Shown: positions 9,501 through 21,975 of the stretch, one piece after another | Layout of the letters: each line of letters begins with the position of its first letter | Position numbering within the stretch: position 1 is the stretch's first letter | Assembly (NCBI GenBank): GCA_965153455.1 | Contig: OZ234497.1 | Coordinates: 19,027,872 to 19,091,871 of the forward strand | DNA from: Sphagnum compactum | Lineage: Eukaryota > Bryophyta > Sphagnopsida > Sphagnales | Length of the DNA: 64,000 nucleotides | Direction: 5' to 3' | Position numbers and translations under genes: made by a program | The notes under the pieces: generated by a model | Seen by the model: the letters and a program-made list of their open reading frames with translations, nothing else | Databases searched by the model: none | Told to the model about the DNA's origin: nothing

Positions 9501-12500
9501 TTCAAAATGGCTCATATTTGGTGATTTTTAAAAAAATTGAATTTTTCATTCACAATCTTTCACTGAGCTTCATTGGATTTCACAATCATGCAAAATTTCA
9601 CACCCAAAAAAAACATTGCTTACCATCACATCAATAAGGTTTGTTAAAAAGATAGGTGTTTTGTTTTTCTCCCCTTCTCTCTGCCCCCTACCCCCCCCCC
9701 CCACCCAACATTTTTGAATCATATCAAATTTCATTTTATGTAATTTTATTCCACTTTTACATAGTCTACATGCATGGTTTACTATTGCATTTGCATTTGT
9801 TCATCACCTCACATAAAACATAGAAACTAATTACTTGATATTCATTTTCATCTTAGTTCATTTCATTTTTATAAATTTTTTATGAAAGCAACAATTTCAA
9901 TGAATGAGACATCATTCTATTTTCAACCATATTTCACATTCCTTCAAATATTGTTTCCCATTAAGGAATAACATTTTTACTAAGTTACATTGTCTCATAG
10001 AATCTACTATGAAAATGGTATCTCATACAATCAACCAAATATCAAATCCACCTACTTCTAAAAGGTATGTATGTGATTTGATTTACATCAATTCTATGAT
10101 ACTTAAGAATATATGATTATCATTTCATGGGATTTGACTTGTTAATTATTACAAGTTCAAAGGTATTTTGAGTCTATCTTCCACTTCATACTGAATGGAC
10201 ATTTCATGTTTCATGGGCTATTCCAGTTGTTTATCTTACTCAGTTTCATTTTCACCTATCATCACAATGCTTGAACCTTTTTGGTCATTCAAAAGTTTTT
10301 AAGGCCTCATGCAAAAATTGGTGGCCAACTCAGATTGCTACAAATTATTTGTAACCTGCTTAAAGCTAAACTTACTATAATGCATATATGTTTGTAGGCA
10401 TGTTGTTATTTTTCTTATTTATTTCACTTTATGTAATAAATAAACCGCACAATAATGTTTTATTTCTTGAATTTGTTTTGCTTGTTTTACATCTCACTGC
10501 ATGACCTATCATCCTTGTTAATTTAAAACACTTGGTGCAAGTTACATTTTAATAACATTTCTTTTCCACATGTCTAATGTCTTGCCTCCATGTAAACATG
10601 ATTGATATCACATAATATTTCACTGCTACATAGCAATTAATAACCACCACTTTTGACAAGGTCACATGTGATCATAGATGCATAATTTTTGAGAGAGAAA
10701 TTTGTTCTTATAGCCATCCAAGAAAGGAACAACAGATGATATCACATTGCTTGAATATATGTTACATTTAAACAACTTTAGTTAATTTCATCACAACAAA
10801 GAAGCTGATTCCTTCTAGGGAGTCAATATCAAAGCAAGTGTAGCACATACCATATTTAGTAATAGTGTTAAAACACATTCAATCAAACTGAACATTAAAT
10901 CTTGGCAACCCGCATGTTGAAAAAAAAGCTTTGGAACACAAATCATTGAACAAAACTAAAGATAATGTGGTGAATTATAAAATTCAGTTTCATTCCTCTA
11001 GCATAGAATAAACTGTGGAACCTATCACCCACAATTTGATTTCAGAGTTTAAACGATTATAGAGTTTCTTTCTATTCTAACACACAATGTGCAACAATCA
11101 TTGATCAAGTCCCAACCAAGGAGACATCATATCATAACCTTATGAGTCATTTACAAAGTGTCAAACCATCATGTCATCATGAATGGTACTAGGTAGTTTC
11201 TAATTCCCATTGCTCTCCATTGACTTTATCAACTCAAATCAACTATGGGTCAAGATATAGAGACCATGTATCCAAACTTTCAAGCAAACAACTATACAAA
11301 AATCTCTATTCATTTTTATTGCATTTCCACACTCAATCATGATGTGTGACCACCAACATTTGAAAGACAGAGCTTATGAAGAAAGTTAAAAAGTATCTTG
11401 CAACAAACCTATGAGGTCGCTTCTAGATCTTGAAATCCTTCAAGCGCACTACCATGCCTTAGAAAACTGTCATGCATGTTCAGTTGCCTTCAACATCAAG
11501 ATGTTATGCAGGTACTGATGAGTGACCATAAAATTCCCACAGACTTTATCACCTATTGATGATGGGTGGAGGTCAAATTTGTCATACCTCAAGATCAAAA
11601 TATTGAGCTTCACGAGACAGAAAATAGCTTCCATTCTCAGTCCTTAGTCTTCAAGATCTGACTTGTAGCTATTGAACTTGGACTTAGGTCCTCTCCTTTT
11701 GTACTTCCACTTCCTCACTGGATTGGAGCCTTTTTTAATAAAGATTGACAATGTTACATTGAAAACAACAAGAAGACTCAACAGGAGATGACCAAAGAAA
11801 CCAATATGGAAAATTAGGAAGTTCATAAAAGGAAGAAAACCCCCAAAAAAAGTACCAATGAGGAAAGATGGAAGAGGAGAGAAGCTGTGACAAAGAGAAA
11901 TTTACGGGGGTGATCTTTGGAGAACAAAGTGGGATTTGACAATGTCAGGAAGGAGTCAACACTGCAAAAATGATTTTGAATTACATAGTGCCAGGTACAG
12001 GCCCAATTGACCCTCTAGATCCTGGAACATCTAACTTGAAGACTCTGAAGCCTCTAGTTGTCAATCCACCAAGCCAGCTAAGAATAACTGAATGCACTGA
12101 CCAAAGACAGGCTAAAAAAAAAGTCATAAGCAGCACTGAGTTTGCAACTAATGTTGCCACTCTAGCTGCAGTAACTAACAACAATTCAGCAAAAGCTTTA
12201 AAGAACATAAGGCAATACTACTTCAAACAATTTTTTTTTAAAGGTTTTGTAAATGGAAAATTGCAGGTGGCATGCATTGAAGGATGAGCCATTTACATAT
12301 CACAGAGTGCTTTGTGTCCATCAGAATCACCTCGAAGTACTAATTACTTGTGTGTCGAATCCTTGCAAGATCCAACAAGTGGCATGTTGCAAAATGGCTG
12401 CAATCCATGAGGATGACAAATAGTCAACATACTAAATTGGAACCGCATGCTGATTAGCATGGTGAAGCCTAAGTGGATCCTTCAATTATGCTGAATGCTT

Positions 12501-13375
12501 CTATAGTGGACTTCACAAGACCCTAGAATGTAGGGATACTAAACTTTGGCCCGTTTCCTGATGCTATTACAATGTCTGTACCCTGAAGGCCAGAGTCAAC
12601 AAATTCTACCTAAAGTTGACAATAATACCATATTTGTCTACACAGGGAGATGACAATTCAATACTGCAGTTGCAGAAGAACCACCATGAGGCTGCTGGAC
12701 TCATAACCCACAAATGAGTCAAAAAAGAAAGGATTGACAAAAGAAAAGGACTCAATCAAGGCCAACATTACTGATTACGAAAAAACATACGCGAGGAAAA
12801 CAGGGCCTATTTGCAATCCCCTTGCAAAGAAACCAACGAATTCATCTTGAAACAAATATTTGGGGAATTACATTATGCATGATCTTGTAGTAGGAGTTGA
12901 GAACCCTGAGACATCCACGCTTGTTTGCGTCTCTCTCGCTTGCTCCTCATGAGCCACAGAACGCACAGATTGGAGTGGAACTTCAATTGGATGATGATAC
13001 CCTAAATCTTGGATTTCCAATCACAAAGACCCCAAACCCTTTCTCACGGGCGTCTATCTTCCTGCCCCTCACTTTCCAAACTCCAATGCAGTAAACCAAC
13101 GACAGATCTATAGAGGTGGATCTTGGCTATTATCTCGACCATCTTCTTTACAGCAAACACCTCTGATCTAACCAAATCTAGAAGAGAAAGAGGATTCCCA
13201 TTGCAACTCCGACACTAAGAGAAGACCAAGCCAAGAGCAGCGACAAAAAACAAAACTGCAACTCTCTGCAAAATCTACCGCATCCAGCACAGTGTCGCTC
13301 GAGCTCAGAAGAACTTCAATATCTATAAATACCCTAAAGACCGTATCGTGGTCATCAAATTGGGGTCCGGTAGTC
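6537..13375. other. AT-rich intergenic region, no supportable gene
   Basis: Almost 7 kb of AT-rich DNA in which every open stretch is short, low in complexity and without recognisable family features. It contains many homopolymer A/T runs and a C12 run at 9691-9702. A 105-codon open stretch at 11970-12287 has somewhat coding-like composition (VPGTGPIDPLDPGTSNLKTL) but matches nothing I know and ends in a Lys/Phe-rich run; it may be a transposon relic. GC content rises from about 12890 toward the tRNA gene. Confidence 0.6.
13323..13331 (+). promoter_or_regulatory. TATA-like element upstream of tRNA-Ala
   Basis: TATAAATAC lies about 45-50 bases before the mature tRNA 5' end, and a CAA triplet follows at about 13356. 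Plant tRNA genes often have a TATA-like element and a CAA initiation motif in this arrangement; the role is inferred from position. Confidence 0.45.
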
Positions 13376-13448
13376 GGGGATGTAGCTCAGATGGTAGAGC
13401 GCTCGCTTAGCATGCGAGAGGTATGGGGATCGATACCCCACTTCTCCA
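13376..13448 (+). tRNA. tRNA-Ala (anticodon AGC)
   Basis: A 73-base cloverleaf without intron. The D-arm begins TAGCTCAGATGGTAGAGC (A box), the anticodon stem-loop is CTCGC-TTAGCAT-GCGAG with anticodon AGC, and the T-arm is TGGGG-ATCGATA-CCCCA (B box). The acceptor stem GGGGATG pairs with CTTCTCC, with discriminator A. The G3:U70 pair, the main alanine identity element, is present. Position 6:67 is a T-T mismatch where a T-A pair would be expected, the only flaw. The sequence is of nuclear eukaryotic type. The CCA tail is not encoded. Confidence 0.95.
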
Positions 13449-13464
13449 ACAACCCCTTCATCAC

Positions 13465-13469
13465 TTTTT
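13465..13469 (+). terminator. Pol III T-run terminator for tRNA-Ala
   Basis: A T5 run begins 16 bases after the tRNA 3' end, the usual RNA polymerase III stop signal. Confidence 0.7.
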
Positions 13470-14764
13470 CGCGGTTTTGGATTGAAAAATAACGTGTGAC
13501 TATCATTTCCAGTTTTCGTCGTTTAATTTTTTTTCGTGGAGACACCTCCCTAATGAATAAAACACCTTTTAAAGGTACAAATTCAACATGGAAAGGTCGG
13601 TATTGAGTCCTGCGTTATATGGAGAATTGAGCTACATACTACATACCTATAGGGGGGGATGGATACCTCAATTATTTCCAATTTTTGCAGTCTTATTTTT
13701 TCTTTGGGGCTATTTGGAAACACCTAATGAATTTTCTACTGTGTGATTTTTGGTGGATGTATGGCTATTTCCCATTTCAACTTTTATATGGGAAAAAAGA
13801 CCCTACTTAAATTGAACAGAAGGTGTCCCATTCTCCCTATCAAGTGATGGACGGTGATCCAACACCACACCCAAAAAACCATCCAGCCCTCCTCATCCAT
13901 TCTTCTTCAAGTCTCTAGCCTGCAGTGTTTTTTTTTTTCAATTTTCTGATGTTGCGACAATGACAATCATCCACAAGGAGATTTTGTTAAAATCATTTTA
14001 TATCCTGGCTCCTTGCTTTGAACAATGTGTAGAAACATTTTTTAGAATTAAAGAAAATTGGTGACTTTTCAAAGGGCGATCTATCACTCGCTTCTTTCGA
14101 TGATTCGAACATAGCACCCAGACCCGGGACCTGGAGTGAAAACGAGGGAAAGACGATTACATACCCTGCGTCAGGCTAAGGGTTGGTTGAGAAGATCGGT
14201 TCAGATTGATTGCTCCTTAGATGTCAGAACGGAGAGGGGATGCTCCAGGATAATCCATGCTAGCTGGGTTCCATGCTGGAATGATCTTGGCCCAGCCCAT
14301 TCCAGCTTGCCCCATTATGGCTCGCGCCATATTCAGTGGTTACAACAAGCAAGCGATACTTATGTGCATGCTGGAACGGGCCAGGATGAGCCCATTCCAA
14401 GCTCTAAAATGTGAAGTTTGCTACAGATTTTGGGAATCGAAATTTGGTGTATTTTTCTATTCACTGGCGCCGGTCGCAATTGGTTGCACGACTGAGCATG
14501 TCGACAGATTTGATGTAAATTACGTCGCAATTTGGGTCCATGTGGCGCCAGCGCATCGGATAACCAACACGCGGTCGCCAGGGCCCATGTCACGAAAGTG
14601 ATGATTCACGTCCGAGGCAGCGAAGCAAAGAACGGTGACATTGATTGTCCGCCGAAAGAGATTTTTGTGCAGGAGTTGTTGGGATCTGTATGTTGCAGAT
14701 CATGTCTTGAAGCCGTTGTTTGGGCGGATTAATCAGTGTGCGTAGAAGACGAATCGGTATAAGG
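13470..14764. other. Intergenic region, no supportable gene
   Basis: The AT-rich first half gives way to balanced composition after about 14100. Open stretches at 14136-14414 and 14257-14601 overlap in different frames and show no family features. The sequence CCATTCCAGC and near relatives recur at 14272-14400. The second half probably contains the upstream region of the gene at 15040. Confidence 0.5.
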
Positions 14765-15025
14765 AATCTGCGGAGTTGACGAGGACTAACTTACTCCTGT
14801 GCAGGACTCGAGGAGGGAGCTGGACAACGATAGCATAAGAAACGGCGGAGTTGACGAGGACTACTCGTGTGCAGGACTCGAGGAGGGAGCTGGACAACGA
14901 TAGCATAAGAATCGGCGGATTTGACGAGGACTACTCGTGTGCAGGACTCGAGGAGGGAGCTGGACAACGATAGCATAAGAATCGGCGGAGTTCACGAGGA
15001 CTGCTCGTGTGCAGAACAACGATAC
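14765..15025 (+). repeat. 70-bp tandem repeat array just upstream of the gene at 15040
   Basis: Three full copies plus one partial copy of a 70-bp unit built on CGGCGGAGTTGACGAGGACT and GGACTCGAGGAGGGAGCTGG. The period is exactly 70 between 14840, 14910 and 14980; the first copy (from 14765) is longer and diverged. The period is not a multiple of three and frames are inconsistent, so the array is not coding. It ends about 15 bases before the ATG, so it is in the promoter or 5' UTR. Confidence 0.9.
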
Positions 15026-15039
15026 TAGCGTAGGTGAGG

Positions 15040-15396
15040 ATGGCTGAGAACCAGTACACGAGTGTGAAGAGGGCGGAGTATGCGCGCTCGCTGGGCGTGA
15101 AGAAGGGATTCGAGCGCTTGGATCGACGCTCGGCCTCGGGGACCAGAGGTGGTACCAAGAAGAGCGGCCATGGCGGAAAGTTTACGTGGGATGGTCCCAA
15201 TAGCGAGGAGGAGGGTTACGATGTGGCTTCGCCTCCAGTAACTGACAGAAACGATCCTAATTACGTTGATGAGCCTGTCAAGGAGGAGGAAGAAAAAGTA
15301 GCAGAAGAAAAAGAAGTTGGCATAGCGGCTACACCGTTGGTCTTTGGCCTTGCAGAATTAGCTGCCAAACTGCCCGTGGCAGCTGCTGCATCCTAA
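15040..15396 (+). CDS. Small conserved plant protein with KKSGHGGKFTWDGP motif (118 aa, function unknown)
   Basis: A single-exon frame from ATG 15040 to TAA 15394-15396. A GTG codon six bases earlier is not a plausible eukaryotic start. The protein begins with a charged helix (residues 1-30, KRAEYARSLGVKKGFERLDRR), followed by a Gly-rich basic stretch with KKSGHGGKFTWDGP (about 46-60). Then come an acidic region with NDPNYVDE, a Glu/Lys run, and an Ala-rich tail. The GGKFTW element resembles the Gly-Gly-Lys-x-Thr-Trp motifs of PDCD4/MA3 and HABP4-like RNA-associated proteins, but no domain of those families is present. I believe similar small proteins occur widely in plants; their role is unknown to me. 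No signal peptide or membrane segment is visible. High GC and steady codon use support a real gene. Confidence 0.8.
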   Translation: MAENQYTSVKRAEYARSLGVKKGFERLDRRSASGTRGGTKKSGHGGKFTWDGPNSEEEGYDVASPPVTDRNDPNYVDEPVKEEEEKVAEEKEVGIAATPLVFGLAELAAKLPVAAAAS

Positions 15397-15844
15397 AACT
15401 TGCAGTCGGATATTTCATCGTCATTAATATTCCGATCAGCGTCGCGATGCAGCATGCGGTGCTGAGGGTTTGGATTTCGCAGTGCCATTGTTTCTTAAGA
15501 TCATGTACAGAGAGGAGCAGAAGCGGGCGCTAGAGTATGACATCTAGGTTTGAAATCCTAGGATGAGAAAGCTTTCCGTGTCTAGGGTTTCGGTTTACGG
15601 TGCTTTACTTTTGTACCAATAATGCTGATGTACAAAGAGGGTCACACTTGCAAGTCAGTAGAGTGTGTGTGAGATAGTTTTCTCTTGACTTAGAACCCCA
15701 GGATTATCAGGAGTCCAGTACTCAGGGCTGTCATCTTTCAGTGACTGGGATTCAGTGTCCTCATGTAGATGGAGGAGCAGACGTAGTTGCAAGCTAAGTT
15801 AGTTTTCATCTTGTGCAGTTAAATCCAGAATCCATAAGAGCAGG

Positions 15845-16487
15845 AAAATCTAGCGCCAAGTGTATGATGATTCTGCGCTCTTTTCTTTTGTGTTAACAAT
15901 GACATAACAATTTGGTGTACATTGAGTGTGTGCTATAGCTCCAGGTCCTTAGCACTGAATTGCAGTGGCATTTCATTTAGAATCAAAATGTATCCCTTCT
16001 CTCATTCTCCCTGCTCACGGAACAGGACTTTGGGGTATAAGTTTGTTGGTGGAAGGTTGCTGAGGACAGGATCGAGTCACAATAATGATGTCCTGGTCCT
16101 TCTTCATGTAACACCTCAGAGATGGATTGTGAAGGCATTCAAGTGGAGCTTTTCTGTGCTAGAGAAAATGCACTTTAGGGTATGCTATTTCTGTGCACAC
16201 TATTTCTTTTGTTATAACAATGACGCAACAATTTGGTGCTTGTTGAATGTGTGCTATAGCTGGTCCTTAGCAATGAATTGCAGTGGCATTTTGTGTAGAA
16301 TGAAAATGCATTCCTTCTCGTGTTCTCCCTGCTCATTTGACAGGATTTTTGGGTATAAGTTTTGTTGGTTGAAGTTGCTGAGGAGATCATGAATCAGTCA
16401 CAACAATAATGTCGTGGTCCTTATTCATGTAACTCCTGAGATGGATTGTACAGGCATTGAAGTGGAGCTTTTCTATACTAGACAGTG
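15845..16487 (+). repeat. Diverged tandem duplication, about 321-bp period
   Basis: Two copies side by side. The landmark GTGTGCTATAGCT ends at 15940 and again at 16261. TTAACAATGACATAACAATT against TATAACAATGACGCAACAAT precedes it, and GAATTGCAGTGGCATTT, CATTCTCCCTGCTCA and AGTGGAGCTTTTCT follow at matching offsets. Copies differ by substitutions and small indels. A 156-codon open stretch crossing the boundary is a by-product. The block lies downstream of the gene at 15040. Confidence 0.85.
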
Positions 16488-16679
16488 CACCCCAGGGTGC
16501 ACTCCAGGGTGCATTCCGCCTCTTAGTGAGTCACTAGAGCGAACTCAGTAAGCAGAATGCACCCTAGGACCACTTTCTCTGGCATAATGCACCATAGCCA
16601 AGTTGGCAACTAGCATTCGCAGGTGTTCTAAAGTGGCACAGGTAGGCAAGAAATGACCGAATCCATTGTAGTGGCTAAC

Positions 16680-16963
16680 TCCACCATTTAAGACTAGATG
16701 AAAACCTACTGGATTTGGCCTCTAGGTTCACAGGCAGGTAAGGCCCTGACAGCAAGGCCTTCTCCTTGTGCTGAGAACCTGCTGATTCAGCAGGTATGGT
16801 CCTTTCTGGGTACACAATGGAGGAATGTACTGAATCCACAGTGTTTGCCAATTCTGCCATTTCATTATTGCCGCAAACCCTACAGAATTTGCCCTCAGTT
16901 CACAAGGTGTAATACGCTGACAATAGAGCCTTCACCCATGCTGAAGACCTGTGAATTGGCAGG
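16680..16963 (+). repeat. Second diverged tandem duplication, about 166-170 bp period
   Basis: GAATTTGCCCTCAGTTCACA (16876 on) echoes GGATTTGGCCTCTAGGTTCA (16711 on). The following CTGACAGCAAGGCCTTCTCC / CTGACAATAGAGCCTTCACC and CTGATTCAGCAGG / TGAATTGGCAGG keep the offset. The copies are old and diverged. Confidence 0.65.
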
Positions 16964-19900
16964 AACCAATTTACACAAAGTTTCCTCTTGAATGTCTTAT
17001 GACATCCAATGTATCAGCAACATGAGATGCATGTATGACATTGTTGGAACTTTTGCTTTATGTTGATCATGTAATTGGGGTATATTAGAGTTATCTGTAA
17101 AGTAACGGTGTCTTCACCCTGTCTTTGGGCCTCCTTTCACCCCCCTATCCCCTCTTTCAGTGGTATATGTAAAGTAAAGACATTTTAATAAATCTCAGTA
17201 TGAAATGCTGATACTCAGCATTTAATGAACAAGATTCGAGACTAATTACAGTAGTTGTACAGTTAGGAGCAGTGAAAATATATGTAGTAGCAGTAGAGGC
17301 GCTCAGGGAAAAGGAAAGACAGGATGAAACTCAGTTTACCACCAAAATTGATGGTTTTCTGAGTTTCATCCCCCCTTGAATGCTAATGTACTTTTTTGCA
17401 GGTTTCTTTTGACTCTCACCCTGTGTATGACCAAACTCAGGGTGCTGTGTTTTTCTTACTTTACCGATAACTCTATTAGCCTAGGTGTCATTTCCCTTTG
17501 CAGGAATTTTTCACCTCACCACATTTCAAGAAGACAGCTTTGCATGACCCGGTCTTCCATGCCCTTTTCTTTCCTAGACACAAGGAAATGTGGTTGTAGT
17601 TCAATATCCCAAATTTTCACTATGGAGTTTCAAAACTGAAATGTGTTTAGCTCACTCTAGTGCCATGAATTATTTCACCTTCACTGAAACACTATGTAAC
17701 TATATAGTTATGATGCCCAATTTGTAGTTGAAATAATTAACTGGAGTTTATTTTGCATATTATTCAAAGGTTTACTTCAATCTTGGATAAAGTTTTACAA
17801 TTAATCATTAATTCATATATTGCATTATCTTTATGGATAAAATTAATAGCTATGTATAATTTTTTTTTAAATTATCAATTAGTTAGAATGTGACATACTA
17901 CTTGATTGTTTAAATAAAGTTTATAATTAAACAAGAAATCTTATCATAAAGTTTGAAAAACATGTTGACTTTTATTCTATGTATTCATCAAATCAAAATA
18001 TATATTTAAAAAGATGAAATTCATTATTCTTTCATCATTATTGATTATGTCAAAACCGAAATAAATTTAATAACAATAATGATAAATGATTAAAATGATA
18101 TTTCATTTTAATCATTTCGTGAAAGAATTTGAAGAATTTTTCTTGAATTGCTATAAAAAAAATTTAGTCATTTGTTTTTCCTTTCAAATGATTTGAAATT
18201 GTGTGTGTGTGTGTATATTTTTATTTTATTTCGTTTTATGTATATATAAGCATAAGCATATGTATATTATGTGACTAGTTGTTTTTTCTATAGTCACCCA
18301 AATGTCAATGAAATACATAGTGAACTACGTCACATCCAACATTTTTTGGTGGCCAAATTTGGTCATTGGCAACAAAATAAAATAAAATGTTTGTGATTTC
18401 TACAAAGGACTTTGAAGGAAAAAATCCCCCAAATTTGCCATACTTCAATGAAAATGAGTTGAACTCATCATATTTAGACTATAGGTTTTCGCAAATCACC
18501 AATACATATCAGGGTTTCAAAAAAATCTACCTTTTTCCCTGACCTATAACCAAAGTTGGCCAAAATCCTCTTGTGGAGGATTGCAAATCCACCTACCTCA
18601 TGAAACTGGGGAAAAAAACCATGTTCACATCTCCTACTAGTCGGGGTTGTTGGGTGAAAGTTGAAATAAGGGTTTCAATTTCAGCTCCTTTGGTTGTCTT
18701 AAAATCATTAAATAGACACTTGCATGCATTGTTAGTGGTACCAATAATTAGGTTTATAAATCAGTAGAGGGTATGGGGGAGTGGCACCCAAAGTTTTTAT
18801 TTTATTTATTTATTGGGTGTTGCAAGGAGCCACTTTGATTGGCCCATCACACAAAAATTATTGAAATATTAAACATGTCCAAAATAAAATCATGGTGGAA
18901 ACTTCCCCTTTTGCCCGTCTTTATAAGTTTGACATTTGAACTTTTAGTATCTCCTATGAGATAAATTGTGTTGGTGTTGGGTGCATGTTGCATCATCAAG
19001 CAAAAGAAAATACATGTTGTGTCATCATTGGTTGATTTAGTGAACTATATCATATGTTTAGTGAATTAGTATTTAAGTGGCTACCACTCACTTGTTCCCT
19101 TGGTGAACTAATTGGCAATTCACAAGGTCCTCCTATCCTAGAAAACAAACCCAAAAAAATATCATTCTCTCTCTCCCCCTCCCTTCCCCCCTTTCTCTAG
19201 AGCTTCTTCACTCCCTTGTTTCATTGGCTAGTAGGATTTTTTTCCCCTAATTGTGTTCCTCCCCAATTTTCTCCTACACTACCTAATACACCAGTCTTGA
19301 GTGTGGGTAGGAGGTACCTAGTACCTGCATTAGGATACAAGGAAAAGATGCCCAAGTTTTTGCTCAATAAACAATTTGCAGTATGATGTGATGTATGATG
19401 TGATGTTGAGTAAGTGTTTCTTCTTCACTAGTTCCCATGCTACATGGGTTGTTGGCTTATGGATAAGGTTTAGTTTTTGCGAATGCCATTTCATGTGAAA
19501 CTTCTAATGTCACATGTGATAAATGTCACAAAACTTTTGTGAAACAAATTTGGATGACAACTCTACTCTTTTGGTGTGTGGCACAAACCCTAAAAATGTT
19601 TCACACAAAATAGAAAAGTATTTGGTTCATACATATTAAATGCAATCTATTTCCTAATTATATGGATGAGGTTACAAAGGTTGTTCAAATGAATGCCTAT
19701 TCACTTATTGTATTTTGCATCCAATTTCAATGAATTCCAATTTCAACTCTTATAATAAACGTGCATCACAAAATAAACAATAAGCTAAAATGATTAGAAA
19801 AAAAGATATATGAAACATGAAATGATAACAAAATCAATATTTTAGGTCGGTTTTTATATTAATATTATACTACCTTGGTAGCTTTGACACAAATTAAATT

Positions 19901-21888
19901 ATTTGTAAAAAAGTTGCAATATTTTCAAAATAATTTTTCAAAGAAAAAATATAAAAGGAAATAGACAATCTATGATTTAAAAAAGAATAAAAAATGAAAT
20001 CTACAATTTCAATTAATTATTCAATAGACATGTGTTGAGGCTGCCCTTATACTCCGATAACCAAAATCAAGAGTATTTCAATCCTTCATAGTGTTTTGAA
20101 TGTCAAATGTGGTAGGTGAATAGATAGCATCCACATTGAGTCTCCTCACAAACATGTGCATGAGACCATCTTACATCTATTCCTAATGCAATACCAAAAT
20201 GGTTTTCAATTAGGCTTTTCTTTGAAATTTCCAATCACATATGCTTGATTGAATCACAAAAGAACGTTTTGTAAAATCCATGTGAGGTTCCACCTATGAG
20301 TGCTTTATCACTATGTTTGTCCCACAATAATTTCATGTGTCAAACATGGATATAGCATACATTCATGCACAACAACTTTGTGTATTCAATTAGTTTTCCC
20401 ATACAAAGGTTACTCTCTACTTGATCACATTGTAACTCCACCATTATTCAAAGTTAGAAAGAAAATTATGTGCAAAGGGGACATGCGCAAGTTGCAAATG
20501 CTAGGACAAGTTGTGATTGTTAAGGTGATTTCTTAATAGGCGGTAGTTCAAGATGCCTTCTACATGTTAAACACAAATTTGCCATCACAATTGAGCTTTT
20601 TCTTTTTAAATGCATTAGTATTTACATGCACTTCAATTTGCTATTGCTTTGGTTTTACATCTATGCATGGTGTTCCATGCTTTTGAAATGAAACAAATGT
20701 GGTGTAGTAGGTCAAGACTAACGACCATTTTTTTCCCAATGTCTTTTTTTGGATGACTTTCATCCAGATGATTTTCATCTAAGAAAGAAATATGAATGTT
20801 GAGATGTTTTCCTAGGCAACTTGGCCAAGTTCCACCAGGTGAAAGGGCAGTTGGGCTATCCTTTTCCTAAGGAACTTGACCACACTTCCTCAAAGGAATT
20901 TGGCTAGTTTTTGATAATTTTTTTCTTCACCAATAACCAACTTGTGTAAAATGTTTTAGAAAATTTTAAAGGTTGAAATTGAATAAAAAAAACTTGATCA
21001 CACTTTGTTGAGGAACACACCCCTAAAAAGTATCAAGGGAAGTAGTAGGCCCTAAAATATCATGAAGGTTGTGCACAACGTAGGAAAAGTTTCAACTAGT
21101 GTGTCACCTTAAATCCTCATCTTTCCATCCATCCTACAACCTTTTGAAAATTATTTTAAAATTTCACACAAATTAACTGTTGGTAGAAATTATTTTAATC
21201 TTTCAAATTTCTCTCCCTTAGGAAAAGATGTTGCCCCTAGAGGGGGCTTCAAATTTCCCCAAGGGAGGAAGTCAAATTTCCCCAAAAAAGCAATTTTGGG
21301 CTAATCACACATTTGAGGCGATTTGAGGGGTTATGAAGCCTTGTAGTAATGAAAGGTACTTATGACTTCAGTTTCCTCCCTCTTTGCAATGGATTTTGTC
21401 CATTTGTGTCGAATAATAATAGTAATAATAAGTTGCGGTTTTGGCATTTGTTGTGTTTTGGGTGTGCATACTTTTGCTGCAGGGCTTTTTGCAACCTTCA
21501 GAAGCATTTCTTTTAGTGGCAAAATTTAGCCAGTTGGCAATTTTCTATTTTTTATTTTTTTACCAAAAATGCTCAAAATCACCAGATTCTAGATTAGCTT
21601 TAGTAGGTGGCCAACCAAATAGAGTGAAGCTTAAATGTATTTATTTTCATCAATTTAAGCCAATTTTGGCTAAATGGTCTCCAAAATGAGTGCCACCCAT
21701 GCTACACGGCAAATGGAAAATTTGAACAAAACACACACACACACACACCATAAAAAGAAAGAGAGAAAGTTTTCTCTTTCTTGATTGTGTCACATTTATT
21801 TTTATTTTTGGCTTTCTTTTTTGAGGGGGATTTTTGGGCATACACGAAGTCGCACGACCAAATGGAGAATTCGGTGGAGTGGCCAAAT

Positions 21889-21975
21889 GAATATATTTGG
21901 GTTGTGACCGTCAAATGGATATATTTGGGTTGTGATCGTCAAAGGGATATAATTGGGTGGGTTGTGACTGTCGTG
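21889..21975 (+). repeat. About 29-bp tandem repeat, three copies
   Basis: GATATATTTGGGTTGTGACC plus GTCAAATG repeats three times with changes. The last copy reads GGATATAATTGGGTGGGTTG. Confidence 0.8.

Noticed and set aside
11970-12287. 105-codon frame in AT-rich DNA
   Set aside because: Composition is somewhat coding-like, but it overlaps an antisense open frame, ends in a poly-T-derived Phe run and matches no family I know.
14791-15200. Minus-strand frames with a repeated LRRFLCYRCPAPSSSPA motif
   Set aside because: Translation of the 70-bp array, whose period is not a multiple of three; no consistent frame.
15922-16392. 156-codon frame with internal similarity
   Set aside because: It spans the boundary of a 321-bp non-coding tandem duplication; the internal likeness is due to the repeat.
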